Origin: Methanolobus sp.
GTDB taxonomy: Archaea; Halobacteriota; Methanosarcinia; Methanosarcinales; Methanosarcinaceae
Reading direction: 5' to 3'
Length of the DNA stretch: 62,556 nucleotides
Assembly: GCA_029762595.1 (NCBI GenBank)
Contig: JARVGJ010000004.1
Span: 72,205 to 134,760 of the forward strand
The notes below the pieces were generated by a model. It did not search any database and was not told the DNA's origin. It saw only the letters and a program-made list of their open reading frames with translations. Shown here piece by piece: positions 36,845 to 46,236 of this stretch. Both the position numbers and the translations under genes were made by a program. Position 1 is the stretch's first letter, and every line of letters begins with the position of its first letter.

Positions 36845-37909
36845 TCATGAGATAACTTTTGTCAGGCGTGCAACCTTCTCAGCTGCTTCTGGAGTCAGAC
36901 CAGTGCCAAGTATTGTATATCTCTCAGGACGTATCTTATGTGCAACAAGAAGCGCCTCTAATATATACCTATCTTCAATCCCGAGGTCCTTTGCTGTTGT
37001 AGGAGCCCCGATGACTTCCAGGCACTCCCTTATCTTCTTCCAGTCCCCACCGTGAAGATACATAATCATTATTGTTCCAACCCCGCATTGCTCGCCATGA
37101 AGGGCTGATTCAGGTGCGACAATATCCAGAGCATGGCTGAACATATGTTCCGAACCTGATGCAGGCCTTGAAGAACCCGCTATGCTCATTGCCACACCAC
37201 TTGATACAAGGGCCTTGACAACTATCCTCACAGAGCTTTCAAGTTCAGGTTTGATATCCTCGGGAGAGTCCATCAATATCTGTGCCGTCATCCGCGAGAG
37301 TGTCGCTGCATACTCACTGAAGGGCTCATTCCTCAGCCTGTGTGCCAGCTCCCAGTCCAGTACTGCAGTATAATTCGAGATGATATCGCCACATCCTGCA
37401 GCAAGCAAACGGTAAGGAGCACTACTTATAATGTTAGTATCGGCTATCACTGCAATAGGAGCATTCACTTCAACAGAGGTCTTCTTACCCCTATCGTTGA
37501 TAGACGCCCTGGAAGACACAATGCCATCATGTGAGGCAGCAGTGGGCATACTTATAAAAGGCAGATCAAGCCGGGTAGCTGCAAGCTTGGCCACATCTAT
37601 AGACTTGCCACTTCCAACGCCTATGAGATATTTTGATCCCACTTCTCTTGCCCTGGCTGCAACCCTTGATACCTCGGACATTGAAGCTTCCTTTGAGACA
37701 GTGATATCCGGGTTATAACCACATTCATCAAGCAGGTCGAATACAAGATCCCCGGCTATCCTCTTAGTGTTCTGACCGGTAACTATAAAAGCGCCTTCCC
37801 TGAGTTTCAGGTCATTGCATACTTCCTTTATATCATAAATGACATCAGGACCCACAACAACATCTCTTGGTAGTTGCATCCATTTTTTCTTGCCTTTTGT
37901 CGGAATCAA
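36845..37909 (-). CDS. egsA: sn-glycerol-1-phosphate dehydrogenase
   Basis: About 354 residues. The enzyme reduces dihydroxyacetone phosphate to sn-glycerol-1-phosphate, setting the stereochemistry of archaeal lipids. Visible: NAD(P) loop [12 protein letters not shown]; the [16 protein letters not shown] block specific to this family; and zinc ligands Asp ([10 protein letters not shown]), His ([11 protein letters not shown]) and His ([10 protein letters not shown]). The frame opens with TTG at 37909 (GGCAGGT upstream); ATG at 37879 ([10 protein letters not shown]) is a good alternative start. The gene is divergent from the DUF63 gene, with an inverted repeat between them. Confidence 0.95.
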   Translation of the reverse strand: MIPTKGKKKWMQLPRDVVVGPDVIYDIKEVCNDLKLREGAFIVTGQNTKRIAGDLVFDLLDECGYNPDITVSKEASMSEVSRVAARAREVGSKYLIGVGSGKSIDVAKLAATRLDLPFISMPTAASHDGIVSSRASINDRGKKTSVEVNAPIAVIADTNIISSAPYRLLAAGCGDIISNYTAVLDWELAHRLRNEPFSEYAATLSRMTAQILMDSPEDIKPELESSVRIVVKALVSSGVAMSIAGSSRPASGSEHMFSHALDIVAPESALHGEQCGVGTIMIMYLHGGDWKKIRECLEVIGAPTTAKDLGIEDRYILEALLVAHKIRPERYTILGTGLTPEAAEKVARLTKVIS

Positions 37910-37984
37910 TCACATACCTGCCAAAACCGGATAATTGAAAGTATCATCACCCATAGCTTGTTTAAGGTCGGTTTTATAATCGAC

Positions 37985-38027
37985 CCGCTTTTTTACTATG
38001 AGGCCATAGGTCCATAAACAAAAGCGG
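37985..38027. promoter_or_regulatory. nested inverted repeat between egsA and the DUF63 gene
   Basis: CCGCTTTT (37985-37992) and AAAAGCGG (38020-38027) are perfect inverted arms around an inner CTATG-AGGC-CATAG hairpin. The element sits in the 235-base divergent intergenic region and could be an operator or a hairpin in the leader of the DUF63 transcript. Confidence 0.4.
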
Positions 38028-38144
38028 CCTTTAACCCAGAAGATCTCTTTTGATCATCCTTTGATGGTTTCCGCAATTCCCATAAACCTATTAAGTGTTA
38101 GTTGTATTAGGATATTCCTATATTATGTTACTGCTGTGATTATA

Positions 38145-38993
38145 ATGCCATTGATAGATAAACTTACCCAATTCGTTAATGATTATTACATTGATCCTAT
38201 TCTGCATGATAGTGGATACAATATCGTAAACACGATAACGTGGGCCATATTGCTTGGAATATGTATATTCGGTGTTGTTAAGCTGTTGAAGAGACTGGAC
38301 GTACAGATAGATAACAAGTTAACAGCAGCAATCGTTCCTTTTGTACTTGCAGGCTCATCCCTGAGGGTAATAGAAGATACAGGATCCATCGGGGCCCCTT
38401 TAAGTTACCTTTTCATAACACCAAATATCTACTTCTTAGTGTTTGCAGTAACTTTGTGCTTCCTTGTACTCTCAAAATGGATAGTTACATTAAAGGGTAG
38501 CGGAGATTACATGAAGATCTTTGCTGTTTGTGGACTTACATGGTTTGTAGTTAACCTGATGGTACTTTTTTATCTTGAGAATCTGGTCCTGCCATGGGTG
38601 CCTGTATTTGTAATCACCACATCCAGCCTGGTATTATACATTATAAAATCAATACTTGACCGTGCAGGTTTAGACCTGCTCAAAAGCAGGATAAATATTG
38701 CAATACTCTGGGTGCACTTTATGGATGCATCCTCTACCATCGCAGGAATAGATTTCCTTGGTTATTATGAGAAACATGTTGTACCAGCCTATTTGATCGA
38801 TCTCACAGGTACGGCATTTGTGATGTATCCGTTAAAACTATCAATATTCATCCCTGTACTGTATTTATTGGACAAACATTTCGACCAGGACGAAGAATCA
38901 AAGACATTGAAGACCTTCCTTAAAATGGTCATCATCGTCCTAGGATTATCACCTGCATGCAGGAACACCATCAGAATGGCATTTGGGGTATAA
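38145..38993 (+). CDS. DUF63 family membrane protein
   Basis: 282 residues from ATG 38145 (the frame extends 28 codons further, but that part reads like non-coding DNA). About eight hydrophobic segments are present. DUF63 landmarks are FVLAGSSLRVIEDTGSI, the MDASSTIAGIDFLGYYEKHVVPAYLI loop and LSPACRNTIRMAFGV at the end. The family is nearly universal in Euryarchaeota with no known function. Conserved charged and polar residues in loops suggest an enzyme or transporter rather than a simple structural protein. Confidence 0.85.
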   Translation: MPLIDKLTQFVNDYYIDPILHDSGYNIVNTITWAILLGICIFGVVKLLKRLDVQIDNKLTAAIVPFVLAGSSLRVIEDTGSIGAPLSYLFITPNIYFLVFAVTLCFLVLSKWIVTLKGSGDYMKIFAVCGLTWFVVNLMVLFYLENLVLPWVPVFVITTSSLVLYIIKSILDRAGLDLLKSRINIAILWVHFMDASSTIAGIDFLGYYEKHVVPAYLIDLTGTAFVMYPLKLSIFIPVLYLLDKHFDQDEESKTLKTFLKMVIIVLGLSPACRNTIRMAFGV

Positions 38994-38997
38994 GTCA

Positions 38998-39603
38998 ATG
39001 CACAATGAAAATACAAGAGAGGGATTAATAAGCTACCTAAAAGAACTGAAACCTTTTGCAATATTCAGTCTTTTTTCATTCATATTATCATTTGTTGCAG
39101 GTTATGCGTTTTACGCCACGTCACCTGCATCTGCCCTGACCTCACTTGGAGGGCTGGAAGAGCTTGCAGAAATGCTCAGAGGGCTTTCAATCATAGAGAT
39201 AACACTGCTAATCTTTGTGAACAATGCAGTAAAAATGTTCTTCGCAGTACTGTTAGGTTTTGCACTTGGAATAATCCCTTTTGGATTTTTAGTGCTGAAT
39301 GGATTTGTCATAGGGGTCTTTGTCCATTATCAGACTGTTGAGAGAGGTGTCATGTTTGTAATAGCAGGACTTACACCACATGGCATAATAGAGATACCCA
39401 TGCTGCTCATCTCATCTGCCATTGGGATGAAGATAGGATATAGGACACTAGAGACAATCATATCCAAACCTGTTGATCTTAAAGGGGAGATTATCAAAGG
39501 AGTCAAATTCTACCTGCACTGGTTGTTACCACTGATATTCCTTGCTGCTGTAATAGAGACTTTTATAACACCTATGGTAATCTACATGGTAAGTGGTATT
39601 TGA
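38998..39603 (+). CDS. SpoIIM-like membrane protein
   Basis: 201 residues from ATG 38998, four bases after the DUF63 stop codon. About five hydrophobic segments and the core block FVNNAVKMFFAVLLGFALGIIPFGFLVLNGF with GLTPHGIIEIPMLLIS mark the stage-II-sporulation-M (DUF95) family. This is widespread in archaea and bacteria that do not sporulate. It probably acts in envelope or membrane remodelling; no direct evidence for function exists in the sequence. Co-transcription with the DUF63 gene is likely. Confidence 0.85.
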   Translation: MHNENTREGLISYLKELKPFAIFSLFSFILSFVAGYAFYATSPASALTSLGGLEELAEMLRGLSIIEITLLIFVNNAVKMFFAVLLGFALGIIPFGFLVLNGFVIGVFVHYQTVERGVMFVIAGLTPHGIIEIPMLLISSAIGMKIGYRTLETIISKPVDLKGEIIKGVKFYLHWLLPLIFLAAVIETFITPMVIYMVSGI

Positions 39604-39676
39604 GATAGCTGCTGATCTGGCGTGAACAGATTTATTAATGGTAAATACCATTTCTGGAAAAAACCGAGGGCAAACA

Positions 39677-40834
39677 ATGATAGACAGAAAAGAGATCGCA
39701 GAGATCATCGAAGATTATGATATGGACAAGATCAAGATAGGTGCCGTAGCCTCACACTCGGCACTTGATGTCTTTGACGGGGCCATAGAAGAGAATTTCA
39801 GGACATTTGCTGTATGCCAGCAGGGACGTGAGAAAACATACACCGAATATTTCCGGTCGCAGAGAGACAGCAGTGGGAACATTGTCCGCGGGATCGTGGA
39901 CGAGCATATATCATTAAAGAAGTTTGGAGAGGTCACCAGGCCGGAAAACCAGAAAAAACTGCTTGATGAGAATGTACTTTTCATACCTAACCGCTCCTTT
40001 ACCTCATACTGCGGTATCGACGAGGTGGAAAATGAATTCAAAGTACCCCTTGTTGGAAGCAGGAACATGCTCCGCAGTGAGGAAAGAGGAATGGAGCGCG
40101 ATTATTACTGGCTTCTTGAAAAAGCAGGATTGCCCTTCCCTGAAAGGATAGATGACCCACAGGACATTGATGAACTTGTAATGGTAAAACTGCCCCACGC
40201 AGTCAAAAAACTTGAAAGGGGATTTTTTACTGCAGGCACATATGAGGAATATCAGCAAAAGGCACAGTCTTTGCTCAAGCAGGGCATTATCACCCAGGAT
40301 GCACTGGACAATGCAAGGATCGAGCGTTATGTGATCGGACCTGTGTTCAATTTTGACATGTTCTACTCACCTGTGGAAAAGGAGATGAGCAAGCTTGAGA
40401 TATTAGGCATAGACTGGCGCTTTGAAACGAGCCTTGACGGCCATGTACGCCTGCCTGCACCACAGCAGATATCACTTGCAGAGAACCAGCTCACGCCGGA
40501 ATACACAGTATGCGGACACAATTCTGCCACTCTAAGGGAATCACTGCTTGAAGAAGTATTCAGGCTCTCGGAAAAGTACATAGATGCGGCAAAGAAATAC
40601 TATGATCCCGGCATCATTGGTCCATTCTGCCTGCAGACCTGTGTGGATAAGGACCTTAATTTCTATATATATGATGTGGCACCAAGAGTCGGCGGGGGAA
40701 CCAACGTACACATGTCAGTGGGACATCCATATGGTAACACAACATGGAGAAGACCCATGAGCACGGGCAGACGTGTTGCCATGGAGATCAGAAGAGCCAT
40801 TGAAACAGACCAGATCAATAAGATAATAACATAA
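39677..40834 (+). CDS. purP: FAICAR synthetase (formate-dependent AICAR ligase)
   Basis: 385 residues from ATG 39677, which has GAGGG ten bases upstream. An ATP-grasp enzyme of archaeal purine synthesis that formylates AICAR using formate and ATP. Signatures include IGAVASHSALDVFDGAIEE at the N-terminus, VKLPHAVKKLERGFF (ATP-grasp lysines), IGPVFNFDMFYSP and the metal-site region GPFCLQTCVDKDLNFYIYDVAPRVGGGTN. Length and order are normal. A miniature transposable element is inserted eight bases after the stop codon without harming the gene. Confidence 0.95.
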   Translation: MIDRKEIAEIIEDYDMDKIKIGAVASHSALDVFDGAIEENFRTFAVCQQGREKTYTEYFRSQRDSSGNIVRGIVDEHISLKKFGEVTRPENQKKLLDENVLFIPNRSFTSYCGIDEVENEFKVPLVGSRNMLRSEERGMERDYYWLLEKAGLPFPERIDDPQDIDELVMVKLPHAVKKLERGFFTAGTYEEYQQKAQSLLKQGIITQDALDNARIERYVIGPVFNFDMFYSPVEKEMSKLEILGIDWRFETSLDGHVRLPAPQQISLAENQLTPEYTVCGHNSATLRESLLEEVFRLSEKYIDAAKKYYDPGIIGPFCLQTCVDKDLNFYIYDVAPRVGGGTNVHMSVGHPYGNTTWRRPMSTGRRVAMEIRRAIETDQINKIIT

Positions 40835-40842
40835 TTCAAAAA

Positions 40843-41069
40843 GGCTCTGTAGAAATCCTTTCTTTATTAATAAAGCATAGATAAATAAGGATGAAATCAC
40901 CTCCTACGGAGTTGAGTACCTGCTAAACAGTCTTCTAGCAGGCAACACAGATGAAAAATATCTGTGTGCATCAGAGTTACCTGCTAAACGGAGGTTTAGC
41001 AGGTAACTCTGTAAGAGGTGAGTGTATCTGCGGTTCACAGATTATTGATAATAGGTTTTCCACAGAGCC
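40843..41069. mobile_element. MITE copy 2 (227 bp) with perfect 8-bp target duplication
   Basis: Left end GGCTCTGTAGAAATCC and right end GGTTTTCCACAGAGCC are inverted repeats. Both flanks are TTCAAAAA, a perfect 8-bp target-site duplication. Inside are an 18-base stem (starting CAGAGTTACCTGCTAAAC, GGAG loop), a second CCTGCTA/TAGCAGG hairpin and an ACACAGAT/ATCTGTGT hairpin. The arms TCACCTCCTACGGAGTT and AACTCTGTAAGAGGTGA pair at long range with wobble pairs only. No open frame is present. The copy at 7399 is a shorter relative. The remaining gap to the KaiC-like gene is AT-rich without other features. Confidence 0.9.
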
Positions 41070-41258
41070 TTCAAAAATACCTATTATATATTATTTTTTT
41101 AAGTTTATGTAAATGACCAGTTCGTAATTTAAGATTTCTTTTCATTTTGTCACACATACGAATATATTTTATGCCTTTTAACATTATTAAATAGTAACAC
41201 ATAAAATAATAGATTTGTATTGATAATAGTCTATTTATATAATAAAGTGTATAATATC

Positions 41259-42020
41259 ATGCACATGCCCATCAACAGAGTTCCAACAGGAATCAAAGAA
41301 CTGGACGAAATACTGGAAGGTGGCTATCCTGCACAACAGGGAATACTTGTGAGTGGACCCCCGGGCTCAGGCAAGACGATCCTCGCAACCCATTTCCTTT
41401 ACAAGTCGTGCAAGGATGGAAAGAAATGTGTACTCATGCTTACCCAGGTAAACGTGGAGAGTTTTCTTGAGCAAGCAGAAAGTATAGGGATAGATTTCAG
41501 ATCCTGTATCGAAAAAGGTACCCTCCATATAAGTAAATCTTTTGAGACCCGCACAAATAAGATATACAATGCTACAAGACATGGCGCTGGAATTGGATTC
41601 CTGGAAAAGGATTGTGTGCAAAGCGTGCTGGATATTCCAGAAGATGTGGAAATAGTAGTAATAGATAACCTTGACATGTTATCACTTTATCACAGCAAAG
41701 AAGAGTTTGCTGACAAGTTCTTTACTATAAATGACATACTGTATGCTAAAAAATGTACTACGCTCTTTTTGATAGGACAGGAAGAGACAGGTATCAAGCA
41801 GGCTATTGCACAACATACATCTTTTGGGAACATTGAGCTTCATATAAGCCGCGATGCTGTGACAGGGAGGGGAATGCGTCAGATGTATATTCCTAAAATG
41901 AGATGTACCTATATTTCGCTTGAACCCCTGAACTTCAAGATAACAAAAGAAGGCATCAATATAGAGAAGATATTCCAGCGAGACGAAATCATAAAAGGTG
42001 CCCTTGAGCATGTGACATGA
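41259..42020 (+). CDS. KaiC/RadA-like RecA-superfamily ATPase
   Basis: About 253 residues from ATG 41259 (or 41265). One RecA-type domain: GIKELDEILEGGYPAQQGIL, Walker A SGPPGSGKT (near residue 33) and Walker B VVIDNLD (near 131). Such single-domain KaiC-like proteins are abundant in archaea and are thought to act in signalling. TTTATATAA at 41233-41242 sits about 25 bases before the start codon and no ribosome binding site is visible, so the transcript is probably leaderless. The gene is isolated between the MITE and the translation operon. No partner kinase or regulator is adjacent. Confidence 0.85.
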   Translation: MHMPINRVPTGIKELDEILEGGYPAQQGILVSGPPGSGKTILATHFLYKSCKDGKKCVLMLTQVNVESFLEQAESIGIDFRSCIEKGTLHISKSFETRTNKIYNATRHGAGIGFLEKDCVQSVLDIPEDVEIVVIDNLDMLSLYHSKEEFADKFFTINDILYAKKCTTLFLIGQEETGIKQAIAQHTSFGNIELHISRDAVTGRGMRQMYIPKMRCTYISLEPLNFKITKEGINIEKIFQRDEIIKGALEHVT

Positions 42021-42244
42021 TCCCTCGAAGGGCAATTTGTACCTGGGAGATAGTAAGCTATATACATCATTAAAAGAATATGGCCTGTCTTGGCATATAT
42101 TCAGGAATTTACATTTTTTGTTCGAAATCATTTAAATATGATTAATCGAATGATAGACCACAAATCTAAACATGTAATTCATAGAACTTATACTGAATTT
42201 ATTACACTTTTAGAACATTGCCCAACCGGGAGGGAAATCAAAAA

Positions 42245-43471
42245 TTGAGTCAACCTTGTGTTAATATCGGCATGGTCGGTCATGTCGACCATGGAAAAAC
42301 CACACTTGTCAGTGCGCTGTCAGGAGTATGGACAGACACGCATAGTGAAGAGATGAAGCGTGGTATATCTATCAGGCTTGGATATGCCGACACCACTTTC
42401 AGAAAATGCCCTGACTGCCCAGAGCCGCAGTGTTATACAGTAGCAGATACCTGTCCGGGATGCGGAGCTCCTTCTGAAGAGCTTAGAACCGTGTCCTTTG
42501 TGGATGCCCCGGGACACGAGACACTGATGGCAACAATGCTTTCAGGTGCTGCCATCATGGATGGTGCTATGCTGGTCATTGCAGCAAATGAAACGTGTCC
42601 CCAGCCCCAGACAAAGGAACACCTAATGGCACTGAACATCATAGGGATCAAGAATATTGTCATCGTACAGAACAAGATAGATCTTGTCCCCAGGGAGAAA
42701 GTTATCGAACATTACCAACAGATAAAGGAATTCGTCAAAGGAACTGTAGCCGAGAACGCACCCATAGTGCCTATATCAGCACAGCAGAACATAAATATCG
42801 ATGCACTCATCATGAGCATAGAGGAGATGATACCAACACCAGTGCATAAGATAGATAAACCACCCCATATGCTTATTGCAAGGTCCTTTGACATAAACAA
42901 ACCAGGAACCCCGATCAAGAATATAACAGGCGGTGTGATTGGAGGAACGCTCACAGAGGGGATACTGCACCCCAATGATGAGCTTGAGATCAGACCTGGC
43001 AGGAAGGTTGAAAGTGATGGAGTAACCCGCTGGGAACCCATAAGGACAAAGGTATCCAAGATAATTGCAGGAAAAGATGATGCTGACCAAGCAAGCCCTG
43101 GAGGATTGCTTGCTGTGGGTACAACCCTGGACCCCACTCTTACTAAAAGTGATTCACTTACAGGGCAGGTAGCCGGACTCCATGGAACACTGCCGCCAAC
43201 CCATGATGAATTCAAACTGGAGCTCAATTTACTTCAGAGGGTTGTCGGTGTTTCCGATGAGGAAGAGATAGGCGCTATCAAGACCAGTGAACCCCTTATG
43301 CTGAACGTTGGTACGGCAACAACCGTTGGTGTGGTCACAAGTGCACGAAAAGACACAGCCGATGTCAAGCTGAAAAGGCCTGTATGTGCAAATATAGGAT
43401 CTACTGTTGCAATCAGCAGAAGGGTAGGTTCACGCTGGCGTCTTATTGGTGTAGGAGTTATCAGGGATTGA
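42245..43471 (+). CDS. eif2g: translation initiation factor aIF2 subunit gamma
   Basis: About 408 residues. The GTPase that delivers initiator tRNA to the ribosome with the alpha and beta subunits. Motifs: G1 [10 protein letters not shown]3 DAPGHE, G4 NKID and a zinc knuckle [20 protein letters not shown] characteristic of the gamma subunit. Later OB-like domains ([11 protein letters not shown]) are complete. There is no ATG: a TTG at 42245 with GGGAGGG nine bases upstream is the best start, and a TTG at 42218 is less well placed. It heads an operon with PIN, rpoE', rpoE'', a DUF359 gene, S24e and S27ae. Confidence 0.96.
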   Translation: MSQPCVNIGMVGHVDHGKTTLVSALSGVWTDTHSEEMKRGISIRLGYADTTFRKCPDCPEPQCYTVADTCPGCGAPSEELRTVSFVDAPGHETLMATMLSGAAIMDGAMLVIAANETCPQPQTKEHLMALNIIGIKNIVIVQNKIDLVPREKVIEHYQQIKEFVKGTVAENAPIVPISAQQNINIDALIMSIEEMIPTPVHKIDKPPHMLIARSFDINKPGTPIKNITGGVIGGTLTEGILHPNDELEIRPGRKVESDGVTRWEPIRTKVSKIIAGKDDADQASPGGLLAVGTTLDPTLTKSDSLTGQVAGLHGTLPPTHDEFKLELNLLQRVVGVSDEEEIGAIKTSEPLMLNVGTATTVGVVTSARKDTADVKLKRPVCANIGSTVAISRRVGSRWRLIGVGVIRD

Positions 43472-43836
43472 AGGTCATTATTGATACGAACGCTTTGATG
43501 ATACCTGTCCAGTTCAATGTAGATATTTTCGAGGAGTTGAAAAGGCTTGGGTTTGATGATCATCTTGTTCCTTCGGCTGTTATCGACGAACTGGACACCC
43601 TGATAAGCAATCTCAGAGGCAGGGACAGAACTGCTGCAAAGGTCGCAAGGGCAATGGCCAACAGATGTGAGGTCGTCTGCGCACACGGACATGCAGATGA
43701 TGTCATCCTTTGTCTGGCATCCAGTCTTTCGGCATCCGTGCTCACAAATGACATTGGACTTCGCAAGAGGCTGGAAAAAGAGAATATCCCCGTCATATGC
43801 CTTCGCCAAAAAAACAGACTTGAGATAATATCATAG
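43468..43836 (+). CDS. PIN-domain nuclease (Fcf1-like)
   Basis: 122 residues. The likely start is TTG 43468, which overlaps the aIF2-gamma TGA (TTGA), giving translational coupling. PIN-fold acidic residues are seen in order: IIDTNAL (Asp), VIDELDTL (Glu/Asp), [10 protein letters not shown] (Asp) and [10 protein letters not shown] (Asp). Archaeal PIN proteins at this position beside aIF2-gamma are conserved and resemble eukaryotic Fcf1/Utp24, suggesting rRNA processing rather than a toxin. No antitoxin gene is adjacent. It ends in TAG. Confidence 0.85.
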   Translation: MKVIIDTNALMIPVQFNVDIFEELKRLGFDDHLVPSAVIDELDTLISNLRGRDRTAAKVARAMANRCEVVCAHGHADDVILCLASSLSASVLTNDIGLRKRLEKENIPVICLRQKNRLEIIS

Positions 43837-43927
43837 ATCAATTACAGAGCAGTTTAAAATCATATAAGTTATTAATTAACCTAATTAATCACACTAAAAT
43901 CGTACAGGATTATTGGAGTCAGTCACT

Positions 43928-44494
43928 ATGTACAAAAAGATGAAGCTTGCCGATACAATTCGTGTTGCACCAGATCTTTTAGGCAAGGATGTTAACCAGA
44001 ATGTCAAAAATGCCCTGAAAAGAAAGCTTGAAGGCAGGATAGACAAGGAAATTGGTGCCATCGTTGCGATCACACAGATAGAGGAGATAGGAGAAGGACA
44101 TATTCTTGTAGGCGACGGTGCTGTATACTACGACGCAGTCTTTGATGCCATTGTATTTGTGCCAACTATCCAGGAAGTAATAGAAGGTGAGATCGTTGAA
44201 ACCGTTGATTTCGGTGCTTTTGTAAGCATTGGGGCCATGGACGGACTCCTGCATGTGAGCCAGGTAACTGATGACTTCATGTCATATGACGGAAAGAATG
44301 GAAGGCTTGTCAGCAAGAATGGTGGGCGATCACTTGCAGAAGGCGATAAGATCAGAGCGCGTATCGTTGCGGTGAGTATAAATGAGAGAGAACCCAGGGA
44401 GAGTAAAATAGGACTGACCATGCGCCAGCATTCCCTTGGTAAATTCGAATGGCTTGAAGAAGCTAAAAAGCCATCTGCAGAGAAAAATGAATAA
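43928..44494 (+). CDS. rpoE1: DNA-directed RNA polymerase subunit E' (Rpo7)
   Basis: 188 residues from ATG 43928 (GGAG upstream). The N-terminal RNP-like domain (MKLADTIRVAPDLLGKDV) and the S1 domain (GEIVETVDFGAFVSIGAMDG; DKIRARIVAVSINE) identify Rpo7. This subunit pairs with Rpo4 in the polymerase stalk and contacts nascent RNA. It is followed 17 bases later by rpoE''. Confidence 0.96.
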   Translation: MYKKMKLADTIRVAPDLLGKDVNQNVKNALKRKLEGRIDKEIGAIVAITQIEEIGEGHILVGDGAVYYDAVFDAIVFVPTIQEVIEGEIVETVDFGAFVSIGAMDGLLHVSQVTDDFMSYDGKNGRLVSKNGGRSLAEGDKIRARIVAVSINEREPRESKIGLTMRQHSLGKFEWLEEAKKPSAEKNE

Positions 44495-44511
44495 CATTGG
44501 AGAGTGTGCTA

Positions 44512-44697
44512 ATGGTTGAACAGGTTTGCCGGGAATGCCACAGGATAATCACAGGTCAGACATGCCCCATTTGCAGTTCAAGCAATCTTAGTTCGGACTG
44601 GAGTGGCATGGTAATAATCATCGATCCGGAACGCTCAGAGATTGCAAAGAAAATGGATGTGAGGGGTGCAGACAAATATGCATTGAAGGTGCGCTGA
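44512..44697 (+). CDS. rpoE2: Spt4-like transcription elongation factor (RNA polymerase subunit E'')
   Basis: 61 residues from ATG 44512 (GGAG upstream). Zinc ribbon CRECHRI...CPICSSS and the conserved SDWSGMVIIIDPERSEIAKK segment identify the archaeal Spt4 protein, which partners Spt5 to raise polymerase processivity. The usual neighbour of rpoE' in Euryarchaeota. Confidence 0.95.
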   Translation: MVEQVCRECHRIITGQTCPICSSSNLSSDWSGMVIIIDPERSEIAKKMDVRGADKYALKVR

Positions 44698-44698
44698 A

Positions 44699-45292
44699 TT
44701 GGGCCTTCATTTGATCTTACCCGAAACACTTCGCCCACGTTTTCGTGAGCAGTTCGGACGCCTTTACAGAGGAAAAGGTGACGATACCATAGAAAAACTT
44801 TCAGGGGACCTTGGAAGTCCCACAAAACTTATATCCGTGGGTGATGTTACTACATTCCACTTGCTCAATCTTGGAATAATACCGGATATCCTCATAGTGG
44901 ATGACCGTACAAAACGCGGGCCGGCATCAGACAGGGTCGTAGTGGGTACCAAGCATAAAGGGTTCACCGAAATATCCGTTGACAATCCAGCAGGGGTCAT
45001 AACCGAAGATCTGATAGACGCAGTAGGAAATGCGTTGAGAACAGATGAACATGTCAGGATATTTGTGCGCGGCGAGGAGGACCTTGCAGCTTTGCCTGCT
45101 ATCCTTATGGCACCAGAGGGATCAGCTGTCCTTTACGGGCAGCCGGACGAAGGTGTTGTACTTGTTAAGATAACATCGATAAAAAAGGAAGAAATGAAGT
45201 ACCTGTTAACAGAGATACTCAAAGAACAGGAACATACTACAGAACAAATAGAGATTATTCGGAGGAAACTGGATGGAAATCAAAATCATTAA
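44699..45292 (+). CDS. GTP-dependent dephospho-CoA kinase (DUF359)
   Basis: 197 residues. The start appears to be TTG 44699, one base after the Spt4 stop codon. Family blocks: [56 protein letters not shown] and [13 protein letters not shown], matching PF04019. Members of this family phosphorylate dephospho-CoA with GTP, the last step of archaeal CoA synthesis. The last 20 bases overlap the S24e gene, indicating coupling. Confidence 0.9.
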   Translation: MGLHLILPETLRPRFREQFGRLYRGKGDDTIEKLSGDLGSPTKLISVGDVTTFHLLNLGIIPDILIVDDRTKRGPASDRVVVGTKHKGFTEISVDNPAGVITEDLIDAVGNALRTDEHVRIFVRGEEDLAALPAILMAPEGSAVLYGQPDEGVVLVKITSIKKEEMKYLLTEILKEQEHTTEQIEIIRRKLDGNQNH

Positions 45293-45584
45293 AGATAAGA
45301 ACAATGCGCTCCTTGACAGGCGTGAATTAAATATAAGTGTAAAGTTTGACGGAGCCACACCATCGAGGAACGATGTAAGAAGTAAACTTGCAGCTATGCT
45401 AACAGTTCCAATAGAACTTGTTATTGTTCAGAAGATAGACAATGAGTTCGGTAAGCAGGAAATCAATGCATATGTCAAGATCTATGAGGATGAAGCTCGC
45501 ATGAAACAGGTGGAAGAGGCATATGTCCTTGAGAGGAACAAGCTTCCTGAGCCTGAAGCGGCAGAAAGTGAGGAAGCAGAATAA
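45273..45584 (+). CDS. rps24e: 30S ribosomal protein S24e
   Basis: 103 residues. [20 protein letters not shown], the [10 protein letters not shown] helix, and the acidic C-terminal extension [11 protein letters not shown] match archaeal S24e. The gene starts inside the end of the DUF359 gene (GGAGGAAACTGG upstream) and is followed 16 bases later by S27ae. Confidence 0.95.
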   Translation: MEIKIIKDKNNALLDRRELNISVKFDGATPSRNDVRSKLAAMLTVPIELVIVQKIDNEFGKQEINAYVKIYEDEARMKQVEEAYVLERNKLPEPEAAESEEAE

Positions 45585-45600
45585 CTGCAGAGGTATTATT

Positions 45601-45750
45601 ATGGCAGTAAAAGATTACTACAAGGTCAACGGTGACTCCATAGAGCGTACACACCAGTCCTGCCCACGATGCGGAGAAGGATTTTTCCTTGCAGAACACA
45701 AGGACAGACGTTCCTGTGGCAAGTGTGGTTACACTGAATACAAGAAATGA
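45601..45750 (+). CDS. rps27ae: 30S ribosomal protein S27ae
   Basis: 49 residues from ATG 45601. A four-cysteine zinc ribbon ([23 protein letters not shown]) preceded by [12 protein letters not shown] is diagnostic for archaeal S27ae, which lacks the ubiquitin fusion of eukaryotes. Last gene of the operon, with a hairpin terminator 12 bases downstream. Confidence 0.96.
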   Translation: MAVKDYYKVNGDSIERTHQSCPRCGEGFFLAEHKDRRSCGKCGYTEYKK

Positions 45751-45762
45751 TCATACCCATTA

Positions 45763-45791
45763 GCTGACCCTACAAGGTCAGCATCTTTTTT
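45763..45791 (+). terminator. terminator of the translation/transcription operon
   Basis: GCTGACC-CTACAA-GGTCAGC is a perfect seven-pair hairpin followed by ATCTTTTTT. Confidence 0.75.
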
Positions 45792-46236
45792 ATTTGATTA
45801 TTCATAAATCTATTTATATTTAATTGTAAGCGCCTTTTTTGATTTAAATTATTTTTAACATTTTATTTTTACAATAGTATTACCATTCATTTAAAAACAT
45901 AAACATAATTGTATACACATGTATATCAGTAATAATTTATTTCGATAAATATATTGATGTTATTATACACAATCATTAGACTCATTGCAAATGAAACACA
46001 CTCCCATATATATTTTTTTCTACATTGTTAGTCCGAAAGGGTTTAATAGTATAGTATTATTTGCATGTTTTAGCATATACAATAACAAACATTAATAATA
46101 AAGCATTATTAAGTTAGTGTTGAATTCATAAACTGCAATATAAAAAGAATGTATGATTGCATATTATCAATTTACGTTAGTGTTCATAGTGCATATAAAA
46201 ACTTAAAAGTATGATAATATAACCAAGGTGATATAA
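45792..46236 (+). promoter_or_regulatory. AT-rich intergenic region and promoter of the surface CobN locus
   Basis: About 440 bases of very AT-rich sequence with no gene. A TATA-like CATATAAAAAC near 46191-46201 lies about 40 bases before the DUF2162 start, and AAGGTGAT just before the ATG is its ribosome binding site. Several short AT palindromes occur but no repeated motif stands out. Confidence 0.4.

Noticed and set aside
38061-38144. N-terminal extension of the DUF63 protein
   Set aside because: The extra 28 codons add atypical sequence without a ribosome binding site; the ATG at 38145 matches the family start better.
43468-43836. PIN protein as a VapC-type toxin
   Set aside because: No antitoxin gene is adjacent, and the gene is translationally coupled to aIF2-gamma in a conserved housekeeping operon.
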